This document shows, piece by piece, positions 40,455 to 48,336 of a stretch of 64,000 nucleotides of DNA (positions within the stretch are counted from its first letter, which is position 1; every line of letters begins with the position of its first letter). Under the pieces are notes generated by a model. It was given only the letters and a program-made list of their open reading frames with translations. It ran no database searches and was not told where the DNA came from. The position numbers were made by a program, and so were the translations under genes. Origin of the DNA: Paenibacillus_AB hodogayensis (GTDB lineage Bacteria > Bacillota > Bacilli > Paenibacillales > NBRC-103111); NCBI RefSeq assembly GCF_039536325.1, contig NZ_BAAAYO010000011.1, positions 1-64,000 on the forward strand, read 5' to 3'.

Positions 40455-41426
40455 CTACCAGAGACTCGTTTCGCTCAGCTTGCGGCTGATCGCATTGGTG
40501 GTCAGTATGAAGATCAGACTGACGACGCCGGTGAACAGATCGATAGCCGAGGCGTAACTGAAATTGCCTTCCATCAGACCTACCCGGTATACATAGGTAC
40601 TTATGATGTCAGCGGTTTCATAAGTGGCCGGATTGTACATTAGGAACACTTTCTCGAAGCCAATCTCCAGCACCTTGCCCACGTTCAGTATCAGCAATAT
40701 GACGATGGCCGGAGCGATACCCGGAATCGTAACGTGAATAAGCTTCTTCCACCGGCTCGCTCCGTCGATCTCGGCGGCTTCGTACAGCATCGGATCGATC
40801 GCGGTAAGCGCGGCCAAGTAAATGATCGTTTCCCAGCCGATATGCTGCCATATTTCCGACACGACATAGATGGAGCGGAACAGACCGGGTTTGACCATAA
40901 AATTGATCGGTTCGAATCCGAGCCATTCGATAATGTGGTTGATCGTGCCCGAGCTAGGCGACAGGAACATGACAACCATACTCGCCACGACTACATTGGA
41001 TATGAAATGCGGCAAATAACTGACGGTCTGCACAAACCGTTTGAACACCGCATTTTTCAGCTCGTTGAGCAGCAAGGCCAAAGCGAGCGGCGCCGGAAAG
41101 CCAAACACGAGCTTATAGAAGCCGAGCAGTATCGTATTGCGCAGCAGCTTGAAGAAATCGGGATTTTCAAAAAACATCCGGTAATACTTCAAGCCGACCC
41201 AACTGCTTTCCCATATTCCTTTGTAAAGATTGTAGTTTTTAAACGAAACCACGATCCCGAACATCGGCAAATATTTGAACAAAATATAGTAAATCAAGCA
41301 GGGTAAAAACATGAGCAGCAAATATTTGCTTTTATTGAATTTGTTTGCGAAGCCGCGTTTTGCCCCTGCATCCGCTTTCGACGCCGCAACCGCCGCAGGC
41401 GATCTTGCGGTTTCCGTTTGAGCCAT
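40455..41426 (-). CDS. carbohydrate ABC transporter permease (LplB type), importer 3
   Basis: A 323-residue CUT1 permease with six predicted helices after a basic cytoplasmic N-terminus. The EAA loop is YEAAEIDGASRWKKLIHV, and the C-terminus ends SRKLSETSLW. It is the first gene of importer 3 and is transcribed divergently from a membrane AraC regulator. An extended -10 (TGCTATGAT, minus strand, around 41526-41534) is the best promoter candidate. Confidence 0.93.
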   Translation of the reverse strand: MAQTETARSPAAVAASKADAGAKRGFANKFNKSKYLLLMFLPCLIYYILFKYLPMFGIVVSFKNYNLYKGIWESSWVGLKYYRMFFENPDFFKLLRNTILLGFYKLVFGFPAPLALALLLNELKNAVFKRFVQTVSYLPHFISNVVVASMVVMFLSPSSGTINHIIEWLGFEPINFMVKPGLFRSIYVVSEIWQHIGWETIIYLAALTAIDPMLYEAAEIDGASRWKKLIHVTIPGIAPAIVILLILNVGKVLEIGFEKVFLMYNPATYETADIISTYVYRVGLMEGNFSYASAIDLFTGVVSLIFILTTNAISRKLSETSLW

Positions 41427-41673
41427 CGGATCCTCCCCCTAAACCAGACTGTCGCGCTTTTTCACGTATGCGCTTTCTTTTTGGCGAGCCGTTCGTTTTG
41501 CACGTCCGGTATCGCTTGTGTGGCCTATCATAGCAAGAAGCTGTCGGCGATTCCTATGGTCAATTTTTCGAGCGGTCTACCTCCGTACGAAAATCGATAA
41601 AAGTGCGTATCGGTTAAAGAAGTGAATACTGTCAATCCTTTCTGCGGGGTTCCAAACCGATTCAAGCTGGTGG

Positions 41674-41679
41674 TATAAT
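41674..41679 (+). promoter_or_regulatory. promoter of the divergent AraC regulator gene
   Basis: A perfect TATAAT preceded by TGG (extended -10) and by TTCCAA about 18 bases upstream lies 36 bases before the regulator start. The gap 41427-41714 thus holds two divergent promoters. No repeat as regular as that of importer 1 was found in it. Confidence 0.6.
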
Positions 41680-41714
41680 AACTTCACTACTGTCCGGTCA
41701 GGAGGGGCTGCGAT

Positions 41715-43979
41715 ATGGGGAAATTTCATCAACTTCGGCAAAATGCAAACTCCCTGTTCATGAAGCTGCTGTTCAGCTTTATGGCGATCATCGTGCTGCT
41801 GATCTCCTTTAACTTTTTGTCGTACACCTTTTTCCGCAACAATGTGACCAATGAGATATTGCGCTATAACAATCTGAATCTAGACAAAACTGTAAGCGAT
41901 TACGAAAAGCATCTGTCGCTAATCCGCAAGGTCGCCTTCAGCATCTATTTCAGTTCGGAAGTCGATGTGCTGAGAATCAACTCGCCGCGTATTCAATATG
42001 AAGTCGCCGGGCAAATCCGCCAAAATATCCGCAATATGCTGGGCAACGACAATTTATATTTGAACAACATTATTTTGTACTTTCGCGAAACCGGTTTCAT
42101 AATCGAAAAGGAAGGAACGACACTGGCGGAGTCGATGTTCTCCAAGTTTTACCGGAGCCCTGCATACAGCTATGACTTCTGGAAGGAAGAATTTAATCAA
42201 CCTTATTCCTATAAGGCTTACCCGGCCAGCAGCTTTACCGACGTGTCCTGGGAAAACTGGACGTCCAAGGGTTATATGATCCCCTATGTGATCAAGGACA
42301 ATGCGAACGCCAAACTGATGATTATCGCCATGCTGGACGCCAACAGTATGTTCACGGCGTTCCATCAGTCGATCAACCGCAATTTTCTGGTGCTGAACGA
42401 ACAGGGCGAAACGCTGTTCTCCTCCGTCGATCCGAATCAGAAGATAACGCTGGACCAGCTTACCGGCGGAAAAGGCCATCTGAAGGTCGGCACGGATTAT
42501 TACTTTTACTCCAAAGGCCCGAGCGGAAACACCTATATCAATATTGTGCCGAATGCGGGTATTTCTTCGCAGATCATCAAACTGAACGTCATCCTGGTAT
42601 CGCTGCTGGTGCTCGCCATCGTGATCAGCATCGGCGCTTCGATTCTGTTCAGCATCCGCATGAACAATCCGTTGAAAAAAATCGTGCAGACGATTCAAGA
42701 GCTGAATCAGAGCCCGACCGCTCCGAACAACAACGGATCCATCAAGGAGTTTGCCCTGATCGGCGACAGGCTCACGAACCTGCTGCAAACGAATCGGATC
42801 ATCCATGAGGATTTGCGGCAAAAAAACTCGCAGCTGCAATATTACGCCTATACGAACAAGCTGAAGATGATCCGCACCGGCGGTCTGGACTGGAAAGAGC
42901 CGATTGTTTCCGAGAAGCCGTTCGTCTTGATCGTATTCGACATTACGTTCCGGCAGCGGTATTTTGAAAACATGGAAACAGACTCGGATTTTGCCGCTTA
43001 TTTTCTGAAGGAATATATTTCCACCGCGCTCTCGCATAAGTATCAGGAAACGACCGTGTTTCAGATGGAGAAAAACCAGATCGTGGCTCTGGTGTTCCCC
43101 CAAGCCGAGGAGCCGGCCATCACCGATAGTTTGCGCGAGATGAAGCAAATATTCGACCGCGACCAGCATTATTGCTTCCTGACGATCGCCGTCAGCCCCG
43201 TCTATCCCGATTCCTCGCGTTTCACCCAGGCGTACGAGCAGGCTACCAGTAAGCTCAAGCAGCGCTCGCTGGGGGAAGATACGCAAATTATCGCCGATGA
43301 GCGGAAGCAATCGGCAACGTTTCAAGCCTTCACATTAATGGAGGAGCAGGAGTTTCACGCCAATTTGCATGCCGGCAATGGTCCCGCAGTCGTACAACAG
43401 ACGCTCCGCATGCTGTGCACCTTAAACAAAAAGCAGGCGTCGGCGCAGGATTTCGCCGATTTTTCCAAGCATGTACTGAATAAAGTGCTGTGTACGCTCG
43501 CAGCCCTTCAGCTCGAGGGCCGCTTAGCCAAAGATAATGAAGCGCCGCAAACGCTGCTGGCCGACTGTCATACGCTGGCGCAATACGAGTCGTTCTGGAC
43601 CGGCTTTCTGGGAGAAGCGACAGGCTGGATCAAACAAAAGAAAGAAGCCCGCGATCCGATCACGAGCTTCGTATTCGATTATTTGGATACTCACTACGGG
43701 GATGATCTTTCTCTGGAGCTACTGGCCGACAAGCTGAACATTACGGGCGCTTATTTGTCCACCTACTTCAAAGATAAGACGGGGATGAACTTCAGCGATT
43801 ACTTGAACGGGATGAGGGTCAATATCGCCAAAGACATGCTGCAAAACTCCAACTTGAAAATCCAGGACGTAGCCGTGCAAGTCGGTTATCAGAACGTGAA
43901 CTCGTTCATTCGCATGTTCAAGCGGTACGCGGGCTTACCGCCCGGCGAATTCCGCAAAACCGCCCAACAGGACGGATGA
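41715..43979 (+). CDS. membrane-bound AraC-family regulator with extracytoplasmic sensor
   Basis: A 754-residue one-component regulator. TM1 is at about 17-40, followed by a sensor region of about 240 residues outside the membrane, then TM2 at about 288-312 (VSLLVLAIVISIGASILFS). A cytoplasmic middle region follows. The AraC DNA-binding domain occupies about 650-750 (LSLELLADKLNITGAYLSTY, IQDVAVQVGYQNVNSFIRMF, then LPPGEFRK). It is divergent from importer 3 and is probably its activator. AGGAGGGG lies eight bases before the ATG. It differs clearly from the AraC regulator of importer 1, so this is not a recent duplicate. Confidence 0.9.
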   Translation: MGKFHQLRQNANSLFMKLLFSFMAIIVLLISFNFLSYTFFRNNVTNEILRYNNLNLDKTVSDYEKHLSLIRKVAFSIYFSSEVDVLRINSPRIQYEVAGQIRQNIRNMLGNDNLYLNNIILYFRETGFIIEKEGTTLAESMFSKFYRSPAYSYDFWKEEFNQPYSYKAYPASSFTDVSWENWTSKGYMIPYVIKDNANAKLMIIAMLDANSMFTAFHQSINRNFLVLNEQGETLFSSVDPNQKITLDQLTGGKGHLKVGTDYYFYSKGPSGNTYINIVPNAGISSQIIKLNVILVSLLVLAIVISIGASILFSIRMNNPLKKIVQTIQELNQSPTAPNNNGSIKEFALIGDRLTNLLQTNRIIHEDLRQKNSQLQYYAYTNKLKMIRTGGLDWKEPIVSEKPFVLIVFDITFRQRYFENMETDSDFAAYFLKEYISTALSHKYQETTVFQMEKNQIVALVFPQAEEPAITDSLREMKQIFDRDQHYCFLTIAVSPVYPDSSRFTQAYEQATSKLKQRSLGEDTQIIADERKQSATFQAFTLMEEQEFHANLHAGNGPAVVQQTLRMLCTLNKKQASAQDFADFSKHVLNKVLCTLAALQLEGRLAKDNEAPQTLLADCHTLAQYESFWTGFLGEATGWIKQKKEARDPITSFVFDYLDTHYGDDLSLELLADKLNITGAYLSTYFKDKTGMNFSDYLNGMRVNIAKDMLQNSNLKIQDVAVQVGYQNVNSFIRMFKRYAGLPPGEFRKTAQQDG

Positions 43980-44148
43980 ACAACCTCCTTTCTTTTAAGA
44001 TTTTTGTAATTTTTTAGAATTCACATTTTTGTATATATCCTCCTGCCCCAGAGCACCTTATGAGATGTTGACCGGCCCTCCGGAAACGGTACTTACGGGA
44101 TGACCGATTCCCGCCATCTTCTTCTCAACTAAAGCGAGGTTTGTGGGC

Positions 44149-45453
44149 ATGAACGCCAGCGAGTCAGCTTCTTCCAAGACAAGGGACCTGCTATCCATCG
44201 CCTCGGTCCCGCTCATTATGACGCTCGGCAACTCCATGTTCATTCCGGTGCTGCCGAACATTCAAGCCAAGCTCGGGTTAACGTCGCTGCAGACGAGCTT
44301 CATCATTACCGCATACGCGATTACGGCCATTCTGCTGATTCCGGTAGCGGGCTTGTTGTCCGACCGGTACGGTCGCAAGAAGGTCATGATCCCCAGTCTG
44401 ATCATTACCGCCGTAGGAGGCTTGATTTGCGGCTTCGCCGCCCTGTTCTCCGCGCAAGCTGCATACATCTTTATTTTGCTTGGCCGCTTCGTACAGGGGA
44501 TCGGCGCTTCCGGAGCGTTCCCGATCGTTTTGCCTCTGGTAGGGGATCTGTTCCGCGACGACAAGGAGATCAGCAAAGGGCTCGGCTTGATCGAGACGGC
44601 CAATACGTTCGGCAAGGTGCTCAGCCCCGTGCTTGGTTCGGCGCTGGCGTTATGGGCGTGGTATATCCCTTTCTTCTCCATTCCTTTGTTATGCGCGGTA
44701 TCGCTAGTCCTGCTGCTCGTCTTCTTGAACGTGCCGAAGGCGGAAGGCAAGCCCCCGGGCTGGAGCTCTCTCATCCGTCCGGTGATAAAGACGCTGAAGG
44801 AGGAGAAACGCTGGCTGGTGCCGATCTTCATCTCCGGCGGTATTCTCATGTTCGTCTTGTTCGGTTTTCTGTTCCATCTGTCTTCCTTGCTCGAGGAACG
44901 CTTCGCAATCGATGGCATCGTGAAGGGGCTGCTGCTCGCCATACCTTTGCTTGGTTTGTGCTTGGCCTCTTACGCTACGGGCAAGCTTGCCGGCAGCAAT
45001 AAGACAGTCAAGAAAGTATTGGCCGTCGTCGGTCTCGCCGCGGGCACGGCCGCCATGCTGGCCGTCGCTTGGATCGTTCCGTATACCGTCGTCGTCTGGC
45101 TCGCCTTGTTTTCGGCTGCCGGTATCGGATTTGGGATTGCCTTGCCCGTACTGGACGCCCTTATTACCGAAGGGATCGACAAAAGCCAACGCGGCGCCGT
45201 CACTTCGCTATATAGCAGCATGCGCTTCATCGGCGTAGCCGCCGGCCCTCCGGTTACCGCGCTGCTGGCCGCCGCCGGGCATGCCGCCATTTTCTATACG
45301 TATGCCGCGCTGTGTGCCGTCTCCGCCGTCGTCGTCTGGGTATGGATCAAGCCAAAACAGCGCTCCGGAACGAAGGAGGAGCGCAAGGACGAGCCTAAGG
45401 ACGAGAAAGAAGCCTGGTTCGGACCGGGAGGCAGGGCGCGCGCCAAAACGTAA
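44149..45453 (+). CDS. MFS transporter, DHA1-type exporter
   Basis: A 434-residue major facilitator with 12 predicted helices. The loop-2 motif GLLSDRYGRKKVM and the drug:proton antiporter motif in helix 5 (GLIETANTFGKVLSPVLGSAL) indicate an efflux system. The sequence is of the YmfD/Bmr-like type; in Bacillus YmfD exports bacillibactin, but the substrate here is not certain. The last 30 residues are charged and soluble. ATG 44149 lies nine bases after GCGAGG; a GTG at 44143 is too close. No regulator gene is adjacent. Confidence 0.88.
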   Translation: MNASESASSKTRDLLSIASVPLIMTLGNSMFIPVLPNIQAKLGLTSLQTSFIITAYAITAILLIPVAGLLSDRYGRKKVMIPSLIITAVGGLICGFAALFSAQAAYIFILLGRFVQGIGASGAFPIVLPLVGDLFRDDKEISKGLGLIETANTFGKVLSPVLGSALALWAWYIPFFSIPLLCAVSLVLLLVFLNVPKAEGKPPGWSSLIRPVIKTLKEEKRWLVPIFISGGILMFVLFGFLFHLSSLLEERFAIDGIVKGLLLAIPLLGLCLASYATGKLAGSNKTVKKVLAVVGLAAGTAAMLAVAWIVPYTVVVWLALFSAAGIGFGIALPVLDALITEGIDKSQRGAVTSLYSSMRFIGVAAGPPVTALLAAAGHAAIFYTYAALCAVSAVVVWVWIKPKQRSGTKEERKDEPKDEKEAWFGPGGRARAKT

Positions 45454-45550
45454 CCTTTCCGTTTAGCGGCGCAAGCGTAGGACTAAGCGCCAGAATATGA
45501 TACAATCGAGCTTATTATATCCTCATACAAGCTTGTAAGGAGTGGGATAC

Positions 45551-46333
45551 ATGAGTCTCGTTGTAGACGTAAACGGCGTTACCTGGAACCGTGACGGCAA
45601 GACGCTGCTTCACGGCATCGACTGGCAAGTAAACTCCGGCGAGCACTGGGCGATCCTCGGCCTGAACGGATCGGGCAAAACGACCCTGCTCAATATGATC
45701 ACCGGCTACATTTGGCCTACGGAAGGGCATGTCAGCGTGCTCGGCCATCGTTACGGAACGGTTGATTTGCGCGAGCTGCGCAAATCGATCGGTTGGGTGA
45801 GCTCCTCGCTGCAGGAGCGGCTGCATATGAACGACAAGACGCAGGATGTCGTTCTGAGCGGCAAGCACGCCACCATCGGGCTGTACGACAAAGCCGACGC
45901 AGGGGACGCCGACCGCGTGGCGCAATTGATGAAGCAGCTTGGCGTAACGCATTTGTACAACCGGCATTATCATTCCTGTTCGCAGGGTGAAAAGCAAAAG
46001 GTACTGATTGCACGGGCGCTAATGGCTTCACCGAAGCTGCTCATTTTGGATGAGCCGTGCAACGGGTTGGACGTCTTCTCCCGCGAGCAACTGCTTGCCA
46101 GCATCCAGGAGCTTGTCGCCAGCCCCGACGCGCCGAACCTCATCTATGTCACGCACCATATTGAAGAAATTATACCGGCGTTTACGAAAGCGCTGCTGAT
46201 CCGCGCCGGTCAAGTATACCGTTCGGGTCCGACGCAGGAAGTGCTGACCGGAGCGTACTTGAGCGAATTTTTCCAATCGCCGGTCGAAGTGGAATGGCGG
46301 TATGACCGGGCATGGCTAAGGGTCATCTCGTAA
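45551..46333 (+). CDS. ylmA: ABC transporter ATP-binding protein, YlmA family
   Basis: A 260-residue single ABC domain. Walker A is GLNGSGKTT (about 37-45), the signature is CSQGEKQKV with Gln in place of Gly, and Walker B is LLILDEPCNGLD. The long spacing and the VTHHIEEIIPAF switch region match YlmA/ModF-like proteins. The family usually lacks a permease gene beside it, as here. The biological role is unknown. AAGGAG lies eight bases before the ATG. A strong terminator closes the gene. Confidence 0.88.
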   Translation: MSLVVDVNGVTWNRDGKTLLHGIDWQVNSGEHWAILGLNGSGKTTLLNMITGYIWPTEGHVSVLGHRYGTVDLRELRKSIGWVSSSLQERLHMNDKTQDVVLSGKHATIGLYDKADAGDADRVAQLMKQLGVTHLYNRHYHSCSQGEKQKVLIARALMASPKLLILDEPCNGLDVFSREQLLASIQELVASPDAPNLIYVTHHIEEIIPAFTKALLIRAGQVYRSGPTQEVLTGAYLSEFFQSPVEVEWRYDRAWLRVIS

Positions 46334-46345
46334 AGTCTCTAAGCA

Positions 46346-46380
46346 AAGAAGCCTCCCGCCAACCGGGAGGCTTCTTCTTC
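46346..46380 (+). terminator. terminator of ylmA
   Basis: AAGAAGCCTCCCG and CGGGAGGCTTCTT form a 13-bp perfect stem with a CCAAC loop, followed by CTTC. It may also serve the convergent acetylesterase gene. Confidence 0.8.
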
Positions 46381-46431
46381 GTTTGGCTAGAGTCCGTCAC
46401 ACGACGGACATTCATGCGAGAATTTGCGAAT

Positions 46432-47118
46432 TCATGAGACAGCGTCCGGTTTGAAATGCGCGGCCAGCCCAAGTCCCGCCTCGCGAATACCCTCCGCCAC
46501 GAGACGAGCTATCCGGCGAGCCCCTTCCTCATTGAAATGCGTATTGTCCCTCGAGCCTGCCGGATAGTTCGGCTCGGCCCCGGGCTCCAGCCAGCAGAGC
46601 AGCTTTTTGGAAGCCTCGTCGCCAAGCGCCTCGAACAGCTTGCGGCTTTTGAGCCTCAGATCGATAACCGGAACTCCCTCTTCCCGGCCGAGATGAAGCA
46701 CGGCATCCGGATAGTCGCCATGCGTTTCGGCGAGTGTGCCCTCGTCCGTGAATACGCGCCTTTCGACTGGCGTGAGCAGCACCGGAAACGCCCCGCGGGA
46801 GCGGGCCGCATCGATATACCGCCGCAAATAAGCCGGGTAGGTGCCGTTCGGGGTCGTATGACGGGCTTCGTCCGGCTTCTCGTCGTTGTGTCCGAATTGA
46901 ATCATTAAATAGTCCCCCGGTCCGATCTGTTCCTCGATGGGGGCCAGACGCCCTTCATCGATAAAGCTCTTAGAGCTGCGCCCCCCCATCGCTTCGTTGC
47001 GGATCGTCACATGATCCTGGAACAACTCGCCTATCATTTGCCCCCATCCGGCCATCGGAGCTTTGTCAGCCTTATAGTGGGAAACGGTCGAATCTCCGGC
47101 CAAATAAACGGTTGTCAT
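46432..47118 (-). CDS. rhamnogalacturonan acetylesterase-like SGNH hydrolase
   Basis: A 228-residue SGNH esterase. Block I is AGDSTVSHY with the catalytic Ser, block II contains NEAMGGRSSKS, block III is QFGHNDEKPD, and block V is DNTHFNEEGA with the Asp-x-x-His pair. These features match YesT/RhgT enzymes, which remove acetyl groups from rhamnogalacturonan fragments. No signal peptide is seen, so it would act on imported oligosaccharides. ATG 47118 has AGGGG seven bases upstream. The LacI regulator 63 bases upstream is probably in the same transcript, and the importers nearby could supply the substrate. Confidence 0.88.
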   Translation of the reverse strand: MTTVYLAGDSTVSHYKADKAPMAGWGQMIGELFQDHVTIRNEAMGGRSSKSFIDEGRLAPIEEQIGPGDYLMIQFGHNDEKPDEARHTTPNGTYPAYLRRYIDAARSRGAFPVLLTPVERRVFTDEGTLAETHGDYPDAVLHLGREEGVPVIDLRLKSRKLFEALGDEASKKLLCWLEPGAEPNYPAGSRDNTHFNEEGARRIARLVAEGIREAGLGLAAHFKPDAVS

Positions 47119-47181
47119 CGTCAATCCCCTCTTGTTTAATATAATCAGATCCTCAGTCCGGGGTACGGCAAATTCGGTCCG

Positions 47182-48159
47182 CTAATCCCGAACGTAGAGC
47201 GGACGCGTCGACCCTCTCTGGATCAAGCTGGTCTGCACGACCTCTTCAATCCGTTTGGCGTCCTCGACACGCTCCCTTGCGATGATATCCCATGCTTTAA
47301 CGGCCAACTCCTGAATGGAGGGACCTACTGTCGTAAACGCAATTTCGAACGCTTCCATTTCGGGCGTGTCGTCGTAAACCACTACCGACATATCGTCCGG
47401 AATCTTCACATCGCATTTTCGAAAAATACGCATAAGGCGGAACAAACACAGCTGGGAATCGATCACAATCGCAGTCGGGCGATTTTCCATCCGGAGCAGC
47501 CGTTCCGCCTCCTGCTCGAATGCGTCGTCGTAATAGCCGAGGAGGTACTCCGGACGATAATCGCACTTGCATTCGGCAATACCTTCCATGAAGCTGGACA
47601 GTTTCTCCTTGTTTTGAAGCACGCCGGCGTACGCGATCTTGCGGTGTCCCAACCCGCTCAGGTGGTGGACCGCCTTGAGGAGCGCGCCTCTTCGGTCGAT
47701 CGACAACCAATGGGTTCCTTCCAACTCCGGCCCGCCCATCGTCAGCACCTCGCCCCGGAAGCGCTCTCTTTCCGCCGTGAAAGCAGCTGACACGGACGGA
47801 TACGAATTCCAGAATATCACGTGGTCCACTCCAAATTGATTGAACGCTTGCATCGCCTCCGCCGGACTATCCGTAATTTGCACGACCCGGTACCCCCGCT
47901 TGACTCCTTCTTGCTGAAGCCGGACGCTCATGTTGTAGAAAAAGAGACCTTCCTTGGGCGGCCAGATGAGTCCAATGAAGTTGGTATTGTGCCGAACCAG
48001 CTTTTTCGCCGCCAGGTTGGGCACGTAGTTCATCTGCCGGGCTATGGTCTGGATTTTTTCCCGCATGGCGGCGCTCACACGAGAATCATCGTTCAACGCG
48101 CGGGAAACGGTCGAATGATTAACGCCTGCCGCTCTTGCGATGTCTTTAATTGTAATCAC
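47182..48159 (-). CDS. LacI-family transcriptional regulator
   Basis: A 325-residue repressor. The N-terminal helix-turn-helix is textbook (ITIKDIARAAGVNHSTVSRALNDD, followed by the hinge helix NLAAKKLVR). A periplasmic-binding-like sensor domain occupies about 60-325. It starts with GTG at 48159, preceded by AAGGGGATG. It lies upstream of the acetylesterase gene and has its own strong promoter containing an ACGT-centred dyad, so autoregulation is likely. The inducer is probably a pectin-derived sugar, judging from the neighbour. Confidence 0.92.
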   Translation of the reverse strand: MITIKDIARAAGVNHSTVSRALNDDSRVSAAMREKIQTIARQMNYVPNLAAKKLVRHNTNFIGLIWPPKEGLFFYNMSVRLQQEGVKRGYRVVQITDSPAEAMQAFNQFGVDHVIFWNSYPSVSAAFTAERERFRGEVLTMGGPELEGTHWLSIDRRGALLKAVHHLSGLGHRKIAYAGVLQNKEKLSSFMEGIAECKCDYRPEYLLGYYDDAFEQEAERLLRMENRPTAIVIDSQLCLFRLMRIFRKCDVKIPDDMSVVVYDDTPEMEAFEIAFTTVGPSIQELAVKAWDIIARERVEDAKRIEEVVQTSLIQRGSTRPLYVRD

Positions 48160-48189
48160 GCCAACATCCCCTTAAGCTATCTTGAATCG

Positions 48190-48218
48190 AATATAACAAA
48201 CGTGTGTATCTATTTCAA
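48190..48218 (-). promoter_or_regulatory. promoter of the LacI gene with an internal operator-like dyad
   Basis: On the minus strand TTGAAA (48218-48213), a 17-base spacer and TATATT (48195-48190) form a strong promoter. The spacer contains ACACACGTTTGT (48207-48196), a dyad with the ACGT centre common in LacI/GalR operators. Confidence 0.65.
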
Positions 48219-48255
48219 TATATAATCCATTAACTCCTAAAATAAAACAAAAACA

Positions 48256-48276
48256 ATCGTGTGCATAACACATGAT
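48256..48276. repeat. 21-bp inverted repeat
   Basis: ATCGTGTGCATAACACATGAT consists of ATCnTGTG and CACAnGAT around CATAA. It lies about 40 bases upstream of the LacI promoter and just beyond the ECF operon terminator. It may be a second operator. Confidence 0.45.
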
Positions 48277-48280
48277 TAAT

Positions 48281-48320
48281 AGCCCCTCCTCGCCTCTTTC
48301 TCGACGGGCGAAGAGGGGCT
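48281..48320 (-). terminator. terminator of the ECF transporter operon
   Basis: On the minus strand AGCCCCTC...TCGCC pairs with GGCGAGGAGGGGCT around a 12-nt loop, followed by ATTAAT. The stem is strong, but the T tract is poor. Confidence 0.55.
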
Positions 48321-48336
48321 TGGCCGACTTCTTGCC

